A stretch of DNA of 64,000 bases from Phlebopus portentosus (GCA_037892935.1 JAYXKI010000002.1:1798001-1862000), one strand, 5' to 3'; numbered from the stretch's first letter, positions 1-11,944 are shown. Program-made: numbers and translations. Notes: generated by a model from the letters alone, not told the origin.

Positions 1-55
1 CCTTACTCATCATCTCTATTGTGGCTCCATATGTAGCTCCATCGGGTGGAGTGCA
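1..55. other. Flank of T copy 1, probable 3' internal region of element C
   Basis: These 55 bases precede the left inverted repeat of transposon T copy 1. By position they should be the part of gypsy element C that lay between its pol stop (19898) and its 3' LTR before T inserted. I could not match them to the C-family LTR at 26833-28398, so they are probably still internal. No gene is seen. Confidence 0.4.
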
Positions 56-72
56 CATCAGGAAATCAGTCC
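56..72 (+). repeat. Left terminal inverted repeat of T copy 1
   Basis: Begins CATCAGGAAA and matches the reverse complement of 19869-19885 at 16 of 17 positions (T versus A at position 11). The same sequence opens copy 2 at 29419. Confidence 0.85.
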
Positions 73-150
73 ATTTGAGTTATTAATGGATAGTGAGTTA
101 TAACACCATAGTAGTTCATAGTAGTGCATAGTATACTATAGTAATATATA

Positions 151-700
151 GTAATATATAGATACATATAGATAGTATTCTATAGTAATGCATAGTATAT
201 AGATATGAATAGCAATTAATAGTATCACATAGTTTAATACCTCTGTATAGGGCCTGGTAGACAGTTATAGGTAATAGTTCAAAGAAGTATATAGCTGTTT
301 ATAGTGGTGAGCAATTCATAACAGTATTTAGATAGCAATAGAGGTTAGTAATATATAGTCAATATATAATTAGTTATATATAGTAATATAGTAATATATA
401 GATGCATATAGATGATATCCTATAGTAACATATACTACATAGATATAAATAGTAATCAATAGTAGTATATTGTCTGATATCTCTGTATAGATCCTAATAA
501 ATAGTTATAGTCCATAGTTTAAAGAAGTATATAGTTGTTTATAGTGGTAAACTGTCTATATTACTGGATAGAGATTAGTAATACATAGTCAATATATGAC
601 TAGTAATATATAGTAATATATAAATGCATATAGATGATATTCTATATCAATATTAGTACATAGTTATGAATAGCAATCAATCACTGCATATTGGAGATCC
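151..700. repeat. AT-rich subterminal tandem repeat of T copy 1
   Basis: About 2.4 units of 220-240 bp, starting near 151, 391 and 613. Each opens with GTAATATATA followed by A-rich TAG/CATATAG motifs. Units are diverged but alignable by eye. No coding content. The stretch from 700 to 1107 is also non-coding as far as I can see. Confidence 0.65.
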
Positions 701-1107
701 TTAACACATGCCTGTGTAGCTGAACGTACCCAAGATAAGGAAATCTACACAAAAATCTGTCTTACATCACACAGAAAATTTGTGTAGAACAAGGTACATT
801 AGGTACACAAATATATGCATTTCTGTGTAGATCACCTAACATAAATGTCTGTATAGTTTTGTCTAGCTGACATGGTGTTTGATTAGGTTTTGAGAGTTGA
901 TATACAAGAACTGGACTAGATTTGCATAATAGAACTATGTAAATCTACATAGATCTACATGAGCCAGTGCCAGTATTTGACGAGCTTAGATTCATTTTGA
1001 CATGTTGTCCTCTTTGTCTCTTGCCACCACTGTCATGCCACTCTTTTCACCCTCAGCACCTACAAATTATCTCCATCCCTGCTTTATCCTCCTCATTCAT
1101 GACTGTT

Positions 1108-1553
1108 TTACAGCACCGTCACTGAGGCTGTCATCACTATTCTTGCTTACTTTAACAACTCGCAATGTCAGGCGACACCAGTGTTATCTCTAGCCTCAAC
1201 TTCTTCTAACTCATCAATGAACCCACAGTGGCTGCTATCATGTATGGTCTTGACAAGAAGCTCTAAGGCAAGTGCAATGTCCTCATTTTTGACCTTGGTG
1301 GAGGTACCTTTGATGTATCACTCTTGACCATTGAGGAGGGTATCTTCGAAGTTAAGGCGACTGTCAGCAATAGTCACTTGGGTGATGAGAACTTTGACAA
1401 TCACCTTGTAAACTACTTTATTCAGGAGTTCAAGTGCAAGAACAAGAAGGGTATGTAATTTAAGTCATTCCGATAGCGTATGATCATGGTATTGACACTG
1501 ATTTTCTTAGATCTTTCATTGAACCCTTGTGCTCTTTACTGACTCCATACCGC
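1108..1553 (+). pseudogene. HSP70 fragment (nucleotide-binding domain), T copy 1, first part
   Basis: Recognisable HSP70 ATPase-domain stretches in order: TVTEAVITI..AYFNNSQ, then after a frameshift [16 protein letters not shown], the phosphate-binding stretch [25 protein letters not shown], and [16 protein letters not shown] 60-nt GT-AG intron (1451-1510) is still present. Copy 1 has TAA where copy 2 has CAA after DKKL. The fragment is cut at 1553 by gypsy element A and continues at 13577. Frameshift, stops and missing 5' portion make it a captured gene fragment, not a chaperone gene. Confidence 0.85.
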
Positions 1554-3181
1554 TGAAACTCCTGTGGACGTTCTGATGCCGGACAGGGAGTGTATAGTTC
1601 GAGGGGCTGCCCTAGAATACCTTCAAACGGTCAGCAGAGAATTACACCCGAGCTAAGGGCACGAAGGAGTGGAGGGAAATAGGGATAGACAATGGAAGGG
1701 CTTGGTGAGAACCGGGGATATGAGGGAAGCGCTCGAGGGGGAATTCCGAGGGTAGGCTTCTCCCGAGATCGACGGTGGCGGTGCAAAGGCTAAATCGACT
1801 CTCCGGCTCAACTGCGAGCTCTGGACTAAAGCCGACTAACCCAAGGCACAAGAACTAAACTAACTAAGCTACGCTAGTCGAACCACCAACCCGAACGTGA
1901 CTAATCGACTGTGCTAACACACTGGCAAGCGACTGCAGTCGATCTCACTCGTAGTCTTAAGTGTCGGAACGCGGCGTAACGATTCGAAACGCGATTTGAT
2001 GGACGAAGGACAATTGCTGAGTGTGTCGAAATGTGATGCGAGGAATGGAGGTGCGAAACGATGACGGAAGGGGACTGAGAGAATCGAAGGATATGTGTGG
2101 GACGATGAAACCGACCGTTTCCGATCGAAACGATGCGGAATAGCACCGGGCTGGTCTTGAGGAAGCGGAGAGTGGAAAGTCAAGAGGAAAGGGGTGATAT
2201 GGTGTCCTTTCCCGACGACAATGGAGAGGAGAAGGTGTTGCGAGACCAAATGCGAGCGGCATGCGGAGTAACTGAGTTACGAGCAAAACTGGGCGAAACG
2301 GATCGAAACACGTGAGGGGGTCTTGTTTCGGGTGAGAGGAGATAGAGAAGCCTTTATACGATGACGGCGAACTATACGAACGCACGAACGGCTCTACTGC
2401 GAAGAGAGGTCACCGATCGACTGTACAGAACACGAAATGTCATATATTAGACTATAGAGATGAGAGAGTCCACTACGAACAAGTAGACTAGAGGTCGAGA
2501 GGCTTTGAGACGATGTGAGAACTGCAAGCTAAGCTCCCACTCAGCTCCCACTAAGCTGTCCCTCTACTACGAGAGTCGTGCTATATTTATACTAAACGTC
2601 CAAGACTGAGCCTCCCAGCGGTCAGAGAACCTATGTCATAAAGAAAAGGGAACGCATATCGCTATCTACAAAGGAGAGGAGCGCATAGGAATGGTTTAAG
2701 GGACATATAGGTCAAAAGAAACAATACTAAGCATGTCTGGAACGAGAGCATAATGGATTAAAGAGGACGCATATAGAAAGGTCAGAATATGTGCGGAACC
2801 TTCGGAACCGGGTCTCTTTGAGCGGAACGAAGCGGAACTCGGGGAAACGACTCGGAAGGGCTCTGGCTAGCCTGACAAAGTAAGTCTGCGATGTTCAACA
2901 AAGGAGAGGGACTGAGGACGAGGTTGCAGGGTCAAATCTCTTTGTCTGGAATGCGGATCCGAGGTCCGGAGACTTGTGATCGACGCGTGCAAACTCGATG
3001 CCGTGATTCTCCCGTCTTGATGGCCGATCAAAGAACGGTGCACGTGCCATCTGGACTATGGCGTTCTTGCTAAGTTCACTCGTTCGAGCGAAACCAGTCG
3101 AAACCGAGCGAAACTAGTCGGAACACCGCGGAACTGGTTGTAACGACTCCGTACGTTCCCAAGCTTCAGACTTACTCTTCA
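1554..3181 (-). repeat. 3' LTR of element A
   Basis: 1628 bp. In element direction it begins TGAAGAGTAAG and ends AGGAGTTTCA, giving the usual TG...CA ends. A short purine run (GGGAGA) borders it on the inner side. It differs from the other LTR at about eleven positions found by eye. Open frames inside it, up to 142 codons, are not supported as genes. Confidence 0.93.
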
Positions 3182-3309
3182 TCTCCCGGGTTCATGAAAT
3201 AGTGACCATCCGCGGTCACTCCCATCTCAATCCGACGCGTGGGAGTTTCGAAGCATAACGCGTCGCGTCCAAATTTTCTTCCGCTGTCATCTCTTCTTCA
3301 TTCTTCAAC

Positions 3310-5565
3310 ATGTTCACTTCCGAAGAAATCGTCGCGCTCTTGGGACCCATCAACTCCGATGACGACTGGAAGGCGGCGGTCGCGAAATTCGAGGCAGACG
3401 TTGCCTTGGCCAGGTCGGCAATGGATGAACTAGACCATGGCGTCACGACGGTAATTCTGCCGGATAAGACAAAACCGGTAGAATGGATCGCGCCTACAGG
3501 TTCGATGACGGTTCGGTGGTTGACGAATCCGGTGATGGAATCTTTGATGGATGGGTGGAAGGCAACCACGGTGCGTAAACTGTGCACTTTAATCAAGAAT
3601 TTTTGTTAACGAAATTCGACAGGCACGGAAGGAAGCGTTGGAGCAAGTCCGTCCCAAAGGAACGAAAGAAGTCTGGTCGGAGACGGCGTACTCCAACTAC
3701 TGCGACACGGATGCTCTCCTACGGACGCTGTACTACGATCGACGGGAATTTTACGCCAGGATGGAGACCAAATGACGAGCTTTCTTCCGCAGACGCAGGG
3801 TTCCATTCCATCCTGCCTCGTTCGATTCGATTCGTGGGTTCTTCTTGGGCGAATCGTCCCCTCCAATGTTCCCGAAACCGCGCCCTGACATCGAAAAGGC
3901 TCTCGAGAACGTGAGAATGGAGAGCTCCAAGTTCCAACAAATGGCGAGGTTCACCGGCAACACGGACTACACGCGAGACGAAGCTGTCCGGAGTCACGTA
4001 GGTACTTCTTCTTGTCTATCATCTCCATCTAATCCTTCCTACAGCAAGCGTTCGAATATTGGGAGGATATCGAGCAACGACACCTTCGTGCAGGGCACAT
4101 CCTTCGCATCGACAGGGTGAAATTGCGAACGGTCCGGCTCCTCTGGGAATACTACGGCTATTCCATTCTTCGTTGTCGGCTCTATCAACTCGTTCATGCT
4201 CAGGAATCCGAAATGCAACAACAACAACAGCAACAACAACGATCCCAACAAGTGCTGTCTGAACCTTCCCAACCTCTTCCTCAACCGCAACAACAACAAC
4301 AGCAGCAACATCAAATGCTGCCTCAGGACGTCGATAGTCCAATGGAGGTTGATTCTGCTCCTCTTCAGGTCGAAACTGGCGAAACGATTGAGGACGGAGA
4401 GGTCGCAGAACCGGTCGAAATGCTCGAAACCGGAGCGGAACGTTTGGAAGGGGCTAGCCGTTCTACACCCTTAACCTCACTCGAACCTACAATGCTCGAG
4501 ATTGAGCTTCGCGAGAGTGAAAGACGAGAAGAAGAAGAACGCGCTGCTCAACGCGCCGAAATCTCCCGGATGGCTGCCGAAATCGAGGCCAACATGCGAC
4601 GACGGCTAGATGCAGGGACTCGCCGCGTTCGTGGTGTTCGGCAAGTGGTGGACTCGGACGAGGAGACTCCTGCGATTCAGGAAAGTCCTGAGAGTCCTCC
4701 TCCTGGTCATCGGGGAGAAGACTCCGTTATCATGAGTCCAGGCGACGGCGGAATGGATATCGGTGATGTGGGAATAGAGGCGAATGAGCCGTTTGAGGCG
4801 GACGCAAGCCTTGAAGAGATTCAGGCTCTCAATACCGCGAGCAACAACAACAGCAACAACAACAACAACAATAGCGGTACTGCTGCTGTTCCGCGCGAAA
4901 CTGTCGAAACGCAAGCGAGACGCGTTTCTCCGGCACGACGAGCGTCTTCTCAACCTGAGGCTGGTCCTTCTAGGATTCCGGCTAATGGTGGTGGTTCTGG
5001 AGGTGACGACAACGATAATGACGACGACGACGACAACGACGACAACGACGATGGTGACGAACGATTAGGCGATGGGCACGTTCGTCATCGGGTTCCGTGC
5101 GACCAGTGCCAGAAGCGTGGCCGTGATTGCGTGGGTCTTCCGCAGAGGACCTGCGCTCCGTGCTTGAAGTAGGCGAAGGGCTGTAGTCTAGCCACGAAGG
5201 GCAGGGCTGTAGCCGCGAAGCGTAAGGCAGCTCGGGAGGCGCGCGATCGGGAAGCAAAACGCCGGAAAGTCACGGCTCTGGCGGCCAGATCAGTGGGTGG
5301 TTGCGTCGAGCATGAAGCTCTGCAGCGGGAGGTCGGGGAATCCGAGCTGCAGTTCGTGCTGGCGCGGATGGATCACCGGGACAAGGTCCTGTCCCGGATG
5401 CTGAACAAATTCAGCGTCCTCGTAGCGCAGGCGCACGCGGATCGTCGTCTGCTGCTCGAGTTGGCTGGGGTGAAGACGGGGGAAGGTGAAGACGAGGAAG
5501 AGGAAGATAGAGGGGAAGTGGAGAGGGTTCGTCAGTCGAAGGGGAAAGGTAGGGCTCGGGAATAG
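3310..5565 (+). pseudogene. Antisense accessory gene of element A, Zn(II)2Cys6-like protein with two stops
   Basis: Three exons on the strand opposite to gag-pol: 3310-3570, 3623-3997 and 4045-5565, joined by 52-nt and 47-nt GT-AG introns that keep one frame. Predicted length is 718 codons. The protein has a helical N-terminal half, Gln/Asn-rich and acidic tracts (about 4210-5060), and near the C-terminus six cysteines at about residues 564, 567, 574, 582, 585 and 592. The spacing C-x2-C-x6-C-x7-C-x2-C-x6-C is that of fungal zinc-cluster regulators. A Lys/Arg-rich linker and a helical, probably coiled-coil, segment follow. Two stops interrupt it: TGA at 3773-3775 and TAG at 5170-5172, the latter between cysteines 5 and 6. 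A role in transcription is inferred from the cluster only. Confidence 0.72.
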
Positions 5566-6009
5566 AGTATAATCATCGCGTATGCTCTATGTCCTGGTCG
5601 GACTTTTGTAAAATAGAAAAAGAAAAGGACAAAAGAAAAAGAAAAATAACTTGTACTGTACATAGTTGTTTTTATAGTTAATTTATACGATTTTGTTTCG
5701 GTTTTTGTGAATTTTCGTGCGATCGAGCGAGACTGAGTGAAGGCTAGAAGAATAGATCAAAGAATTCAAGGAATAGGATGAAAGGAAACTGATACGAAGT
5801 GAAATGAGGCGTTTCGCCGTCGTTCCGCTGTTTTGAACGGCGAAACCGTGCGGAACTACGTATTAAGTAAAAGTACACGCGTTAGATCCTATTGTGGATC
5901 ACGCTAGCAGAGACGAAACTATAGAAGGAGAATTGGAAGATTAGAATTGATCAGAGGAGAGAGAGAATCGGAAATAAGTAAGGAGCATATATGAAGGGAA
6001 ATGAATGAT
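5566..6009. other. Intergenic region between two convergent genes of element A
   Basis: No open frame of note. It contains an A-rich run near 5608-5650, a plausible 3' end region for the plus-strand gene, and separates it from the pol stop at 6010. I see no other element. Confidence 0.5.
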
Positions 6010-9000
6010 TTAATCGGAATTTTGGGACTCATCGTCAGGGAATTTCTCTGGCGAATCTTCTATTTCGGGTATGTCATCATCTTCGTGCGATCCAATGAGC
6101 TTGGTCACCGGAACAGTTAAATGCGAACGCGGGAAGTACGGAACCAGGCGAAACGCTGCTATTCGGAGTTTCGAAACCGCTCCATCGAGTTCGGCGACGA
6201 TATACGAACCGCCTTGGGTGCGTCGAACTACCACGTAGGGGCCTAAATAGCGGGGTTTCATTTTACGATTGAGTTCCATCTTGATACGCGTGTTTCGCAA
6301 GAGTACGAGGCTTCCTGGCTGAAAGTCGTAGTCCTTGATTCTATGCTTCTCCACCTCGGCGAACTGCTTCGCGTATGCATGCCTTGCATTCATGACGAGT
6401 TTCGCAACGCGATCCAACTCTTCTGGACGTTTCTGGAGTTGTTTTGCACGTATTACGATGAGTTCCGACGTCGTAATTGGCGAATCGAGCGGCGGTGCTA
6501 GGTATGTTGCTTCTGCAAGGTCGAAAGGCAAAACTGCTTCAACTCCATGGGCCATGTAATACGGGGACATTCCTGTTGCTCTGTTGATCGTGATTCTTTC
6601 GGCCCAAAATACCGAGTCAGCGTGATCACTCCAACGCTTGTCATTACCGTCTGCAGCTTTAATCAAGGCTTCCTGTACGTCAAAATGTCTGCGTTCGACT
6701 AATCCATTTGCGCGTGAGTTGTATGACGAAATCCGAATGTGGTTGATGTGATACCGCGTCTTCAAGTAATCTAGCGCGGCGACGAATGGTGTGCCGTTAT
6801 CTGTAACGATTTCGGGGCATGCTCCATATCGACACAAAAGGTTCTGGAAGATAAACTGGCCTACGGTCTTACCAGTTTCTTCTCGAAGAAGTCTAAATTC
6901 GGGATACGCGGTTAACGAACAACGCGCATGTACGATATACCGGAATCCACTCGATTTCGGCATAACCTTCGAGTCAATATGGATGCGTTGAAAAAGAGGG
7001 GCTACCTCCGGTACGTTTGGCAGGATAAGAATATTCTTCGTCTGGCGTATCTGGCACTCATGACAGGTGCGCACGAAATACTTTACGTCCTGTCCTAATG
7101 ACGGCCACCAAAATCTCTCTAGCAGTCGCATTCGAGTGCAGAAAATTCCTTTGTGTCCTAGATCGTCGTGAGCTTGCTTGACTAGGTCCCACCTGCGTTT
7201 TGCTTCTATTACGACTTGGTGCCGGCCGTTCCGCGCCTTTCTCCACAGACGGCCTCCCTTCACGAAGAAGTCAGCTGCGTACCTGATTAGCTTCGCATAG
7301 CCACTATTGCTAAGATTGTCTGGGCGTGTGAGATGCGTGATTAGCTTCGTGACATCATCTAAGCGGCTATCCTTCCTTCTCGCGGATTCCGTAGAAGGAA
7401 ATAGGTTCTCCATCGCTGTTTCGCTAGGTGTTCCGCCCTGTTGCGCTACTTGGTATGTCGAAACCGGCTCTTCTATCGCAAAACCGTACATTTCGTCTAC
7501 CCAGTCTTCGTACGTTTCATCCGGAGGGGGGTCTTCTTCAGCTGCTCTTCGTCTGGATAATCCATCGGTACATCGGAAATCGGCTGCTGGGATGTGTCTG
7601 AGCTTGAAACTGAAGAGAAGGATACCTGCGATCCATCTGTTAATGGTCGCATTGGGCTGCAGGTTGGGATTGTTGATCATCCCCTTGATGTATGCTGCGT
7701 CCATTTCGACTACTAGATTCTGGACTCCGATGAGATACAGTCGCATCGCATGCAATGCTCAAAATAAGCCGTATAACTCGATTTTCGGCTGTGAATACGA
7801 TGCCTGGGTCTGATTCTAGTTAATAGAGCCAAAACGATTGATCCTTCGCCTTCCATCCAAGTGCTCTTGTCCTAAATACCAACCAACTCCAATAATAGAC
7901 GAGTCTACCGCCAATATTACTTCCTTGTCTGACGCGTAGTCGATTGCGCACAGCGCCGGGCAAATAATAACGGCTTGCTTTAGTTCGTCCATTGCGTTCT
8001 GTTCTTTGTCTGTCCACGCGAAAATCTGGTTCTTCCTTGTCATGCGGTACAACGGGCGAGCGAGTTTCGAATAATCCTTGACGAAAATCCGAAGGACTCC
8101 TACCGTTCCCAGAAATCCTCGGACTTCCGTCAGCGTTCTACATGGCGGCCAATCTCGTATCTTCTGTACTTTCGAATTGTCTGGCTCGCGTCCTTGGTAC
8201 GTCAACTTGTGTCCAACGAATACGGCCGACTCCACACACGGAACCAACTTCTTTCCTGAAAACGTTCCTCCTACGGCCTTCATTCGCTGCAAAATTCTGT
8301 TCACATCGCATATATGCTCATACACGAAACGACGAATCTCGGAGTTTCCCGGTATGGTCTCGTACGAACCGTCTGGTAACTCGTATCGCGATTTCGGACC
8401 TAAACCGGGCGCATCGTCTGCGAAAGGGTTCGTAACGTGCAGAATCTCGTCCTGAAGGATAAAGGCCACGTCGTTATGCATAATCTGCAATGAATTGGTG
8501 TATCCCATTGGTAGAACCGTCATTCGAAATGTTCCCAAGGGTGTCTGGAACGTAGTAAGATCTCGAGATTGTTCGTCCAGCTTTCTTTGGTCGAATGCCA
8601 CGAATAAATCCAACTCCGTGTAACAAGCTCGTCCACCACTGCTCTCCGCGATCGTTTCGACGTTCGGTGGTACTGCCGAGTCCTTGACCGTAACCGCATT
8701 AAGATCCTGCAAGTCGATAATGGATCGTAACGTTTCCTTGTCTTTCTTTACCAAGCAAAACCATCTAGATCGATATGACGAATTCGACGGTTCAATAACC
8801 CCGTTGCGAATCTTCTCTCGAATAAGCTCGAGGGCCTTGTCATGAATTCCCGGGGGAATTGGAATGCTCTTGTGCTGCCACGGTATATGCGGTATCGTGG
8901 GAATGCGTATCGGGTCGAAATACGTCGGATCGAGAGTTCCGCGTTCGGATTTGGTCCATGCTAACGCTTCTCCCTGCAACATAATCAGATTCTTCACTAA

Positions 9001-9453
9001 TAACCTCTCCGCCGGCCACAGAAAGGTATTCTCGTCGATCTTCAGTGCTTCCATCCTTTCGGCGGTTACACGACCCGTGGGTTCGAACGGCTTCGGTACA
9101 ACTGGCATCTCGGGCATCCCTCTCAACGGATCCGGATGCTGCCTTCGTACGATCCTGTATTCTTCTGGAAGGACTCCCGGGATCGGCCTGACTTTCTGTG
9201 CTACTCGTTTGTAAGCCATTACCACCGCGTCTTCTTCTTCTGGGGTTTCTAAAACACATGAACGATAAGACCGTTCTTCTTTGTCAGTAGTATAGCAATT
9301 TTTGTTTAATAAATAAGGCAATCGTTGGTTGAAAAGAGATGGGATCATGTGTGAAATAAATTCGAAATCATAAGAAAATACCTGAACCGGCAATTGGTTA
9401 CTACCATTCTCGTCTCGCCGATTTCTCTCAATCAGTTCCTCGACGCTTGCGGA
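6010..9453 (-). pseudogene. Element A pol: reverse transcriptase, RNase H, integrase (two stops)
   Basis: Reads in one frame, -1 relative to gag, from the overlap near 9453 to 6010. RT blocks include LVKKD, LDLFVAFDQRK, PMGYTNSLQIMHNDV and FADD as the catalytic box (family consensus is Y/F-x-D-D). RNase H starts at AVDSS and is broken by TAG at 7816-7818 (aligns with Trp in element B) and TGA at 7759-7761 (aligns with Arg in B). Integrase has an H-x4-H...C-x2-C finger (near 7170-7040), catalytic D (HIDSKV), D (VTDNGTPF) and E (GLVERRHF), then a GPY/F-like stretch. No chromodomain. In cells the polyprotein would copy the RNA and integrate it; here it is dead unless stops are read through. The short AT-rich stretch 9249-9381 looks intron-like but is 133 nt and does not restore a frame. 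Confidence 0.9.
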
Positions 9454-11825
9454 AAACCCTTTGGAAGTGGTCCTCGCGCGATCGTTCGAATTCCGGTGGC
9501 CACTTTGCTTTGCTTTCTGCGATCGTTCGGGTCCGTTAAGGTGATATGTTGGTCACCTGATGTGTAATCCTTCGTTTCGCACTCCGTAATAGCGAAAAAC
9601 GGTCTCCCCAACAAAGCCTGGAAGGGAGCGTTCGGAACGACTTGCACTTGGAGCGAAACGTCAATCCCGGCTATCGTGAACTTCGCATTAGAGATCATGC
9701 CAATGGTAGATGACCTAGCTGCGTCTGCTGTCTCGAGGATCATTCCTTTGTCAGGGGATAGGGGTATCTGAAGCTTCTCCCACACGTCTTCGCGGAGCAG
9801 ACACACTACGGCTCCCTGGTCGAGCACGCATTCGACTTCCATAGTGTCTTCAATCAACGCGCTAACGGTCCTGAGGGGCATGGATGCCTCTGCGGCAACG
9901 CCTTGTCCACTGAGCGCCAGTATTTCCTCCGTCGAAAGCGTTTCGCCTGTTTCGACTTGTTCCGACGCGAAACGCCCAACTTGTAATGTAAGTGAATCAT
10001 CTACGACCTCACCGTATTTGACTTCAGCCGCGTTGTATCTCTTCGCCGTCGTCAGCTCCTTCATCTGTTTCCTAACGTCCGGGGCGATTGAGAGGAGTTC
10101 ACGTTGGCTGATGGTGATAGGGGTATCGAGGGTACGAGTCAGAACGTTGGAGACTGCGCTCGAGTCTTCTATTGGTACGACGTATTTATACTGGGGTTGT
10201 GATTTCCTGGTAATGTCGTCCTGCTGCGGTGACTGGAGTGACCTTGTCGAGGGCCGCGCGCCACTCGGTGGCGCGGGCTGCAGTTTCGCCTGCGCCTTCT
10301 TATGAGGCTGAACTCTAGGGATCTCTACGCCATCGGGCTTCGTTCTTCGTCCACCAGCTGCCTTCTTCTTCGCCTCGTTAATCAAAATCTCCAAACGTTC
10401 GATGTCGTAGTTTTCCTGCTCGTCCTGATCTTCTTCGTCGTGACTATATGCGTACGCTGGACCAGCTTGATGGCTATATGCGGGCGTGACCGACTCGACC
10501 ATCCCTACTGTGTGTGTCGCCAGGGCTTTAGCATGAAAGCCATCGATTCGTTCTTTGAGATTGTTCCCCGGTAGCGACCTCGTAATGAGACCGCCGTTCG
10601 GCAACACAATCCTTCCATCCTGGCTCCTAACGCACTTTCCGGCTTGGATGTACTCGAGAACCTTCGTACACGATCGAATATAGTGTCCTGCTTCGCCGCA
10701 GAAGTTGCAAACTGGGTTTCGCAGAGTTTCGCTACGTTCCGCCCCTGGTCGATGCGGAACGTTCCCCTTGCTCAGGGCGTCGAGCGTAACCTGAAAACTC
10801 TTCAACGTATCCATTACCTTGGCCAAATCCACTTCTTCCTTCTTCACGATACTTGTCGAAGCTTCTCCGGTAGCTGGGGGTGGAAAGTTACTGCCGAAAC
10901 TGCCCACAATCTTTCCTCCCAGCACGAAATTCGAATGTTCGAGCACGTCCTTAATCTTGTAAGGCGTAGACGAATCGTGGTCTGGTAGCTTGATCTCGAT
11001 ACGACGAATTAGCGCCTCTCTAAGGTCTCCTGTAATTCCCATCAGGAACATCTCATCAGCTTGGGACTCCAAGATCTTTCCGTTCGTTATAAGATACTTA
11101 GAGCGCCTGACGAATTCTCGATGATATTCGCCTAGGTCTTCTCGGTTCTTGATCCCTTTCTTCGCCCGTTCTACGACCAAATGCTCCAGTTCTCCTTTGG
11201 AGTAGCGTTTCCCTGCCGTGAGACTCGGGTATAGAGCTATAATCTCTCTCTTCACCATCTCCACATCAGGGTTCGGGTTGGTAATCTCGTCGGTTGTCTC
11301 CCAAAGTTCCGCGACGTCAGTCTTCGCATAGTACAAGAACTTTCGGACGTGATCTCTACCGTTCCACGCGGCCTGTCTTGCTATTTCTGCAACGTCTTCG
11401 AAGAACCTAGGGAGTTCCTTTGGTTCTGAGCCGTCAAACGTTGGGGCACGTTTGTCCCCACGCGAGGGCGGTTGGTACGCCATTGCGGTTTGTCGATTTG
11501 TAAGTTGTTGTAATACGTTAGCGTTAGCAGACAGACGAGCTATTATTGCTGCGTTGCTGGCTAAGATCTGTTGAGTTCCGGTAGGTAGTTGGTAATTGGT
11601 AGGCGGGCTAGCTGGTCTGTTCGGTGAGCCTGGGGTGGAAGCTGGCACGGATGAGAGGTTGGGGAGTTCTGAATCGGCGATGGTAGATGGGGAATGATCT
11701 AGGGAATCGGTGTTGGAAGGAATGGCGCTAACGGATTGTCGCAAGGGTGTTTCGCTGTGTTCCACGTTTTCCGCAGCGGAACGTATGTTGCGATTGACAA
11801 TCCTAGGCCTTCGAGTCGGCGGCAA
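9432..11825 (-). CDS. gag: Element A gag with retropepsin domain
   Basis: Open for 797 codons to TGA at 9432. Capsid-like region near residues 125-300 (KRAPTFDGSEPKEL onward), zinc knuckle CNFCGEAGHYIRSC (C-x2-C-x4-H-x4-C) near residue 380, and aspartic protease near residue 690 with LDQGA in place of the usual D-S/T-G and a closing LLGRPFF. Asp is kept; Gln at the second position departs from the canonical motif. The frame has no ATG before about codon 115 (11483); it is open with no ATG back through the primer-binding site into the LTR, and the start at 11825 is a TTG. Element D keeps the same frame without ATG, so initiation is unusual or the start comes from a spliced leader. Confidence 0.85.
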   Translation of the reverse strand: MPPTRRPRIVNRNIRSAAENVEHSETPLRQSVSAIPSNTDSLDHSPSTIADSELPNLSSVPASTPGSPNRPASPPTNYQLPTGTQQILASNAAIIARLSANANVLQQLTNRQTAMAYQPPSRGDKRAPTFDGSEPKELPRFFEDVAEIARQAAWNGRDHVRKFLYYAKTDVAELWETTDEITNPNPDVEMVKREIIALYPSLTAGKRYSKGELEHLVVERAKKGIKNREDLGEYHREFVRRSKYLITNGKILESQADEMFLMGITGDLREALIRRIEIKLPDHDSSTPYKIKDVLEHSNFVLGGKIVGSFGSNFPPPATGEASTSIVKKEEVDLAKVMDTLKSFQVTLDALSKGNVPHRPGAERSETLRNPVCNFCGEAGHYIRSCTKVLEYIQAGKCVRSQDGRIVLPNGGLITRSLPGNNLKERIDGFHAKALATHTVGMVESVTPAYSHQAGPAYAYSHDEEDQDEQENYDIERLEILINEAKKKAAGGRRTKPDGVEIPRVQPHKKAQAKLQPAPPSGARPSTRSLQSPQQDDITRKSQPQYKYVVPIEDSSAVSNVLTRTLDTPITISQRELLSIAPDVRKQMKELTTAKRYNAAEVKYGEVVDDSLTLQVGRFASEQVETGETLSTEEILALSGQGVAAEASMPLRTVSALIEDTMEVECVLDQGAVVCLLREDVWEKLQIPLSPDKGMILETADAARSSTIGMISNAKFTIAGIDVSLQVQVVPNAPFQALLGRPFFAITECETKDYTSGDQHITLTDPNDRRKQSKVATGIRTIARGPLPKGFPQASRN
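9453..9459 (-). promoter_or_regulatory. Candidate -1 ribosomal frameshift site for gag-pol of element A
   Basis: In gag frame the minus strand reads G GGT TTT, matching the X-XXY-YYZ slippery pattern, shortly before the gag stop at 9432. The pol frame is exactly the -1 frame and is open across this point. No downstream pseudoknot was assessed. Confidence 0.55.
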
Positions 11826-11924
11826 AACCTGATGTTCTATAGGGACTCGAGCGGATTGGCTACGTGTAACTCGTCTGCTAGACGAATTTGGCGGGGTATT
11901 CGTAATGGTTGGACAGTGAAATCC

Positions 11925-11942
11925 CCCTCGCCGTGGGCTCCA
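11925..11942 (-). other. Primer-binding site of element A
   Basis: The minus strand reads TGGAGCCCACGGCGAGGG two bases inside the 5' LTR. It begins TGG, as expected for pairing with a tRNA 3' CCA end. Elements B and D have the same site with only one to two changes. The tRNA is not identified. Confidence 0.75.
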
Positions 11943-11944
11943 CT

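Noticed and set aside
151..700. CRISPR-like or centromeric satellite array
   Set aside because: Only about 2.4 diverged units of 220-240 bp, present once per T copy; they are subterminal repeats of the transposon.
1914..2385. Overlapping minus-strand frames of 81-142 codons in both LTRs of element A
   Set aside because: The two LTRs are nearly identical because of the element's age, so conservation carries no weight. Composition (Ser, Arg, Pro-rich in several frames at once) is what a GC-rich stretch gives by chance.
9249..9381. Possible intron at the start of pol A (GTATTT...TTTTAG, AT-rich)
   Set aside because: 133 nt is not a multiple of three and removal does not join the pol frame to any open upstream frame; an unspliced reading is already open.
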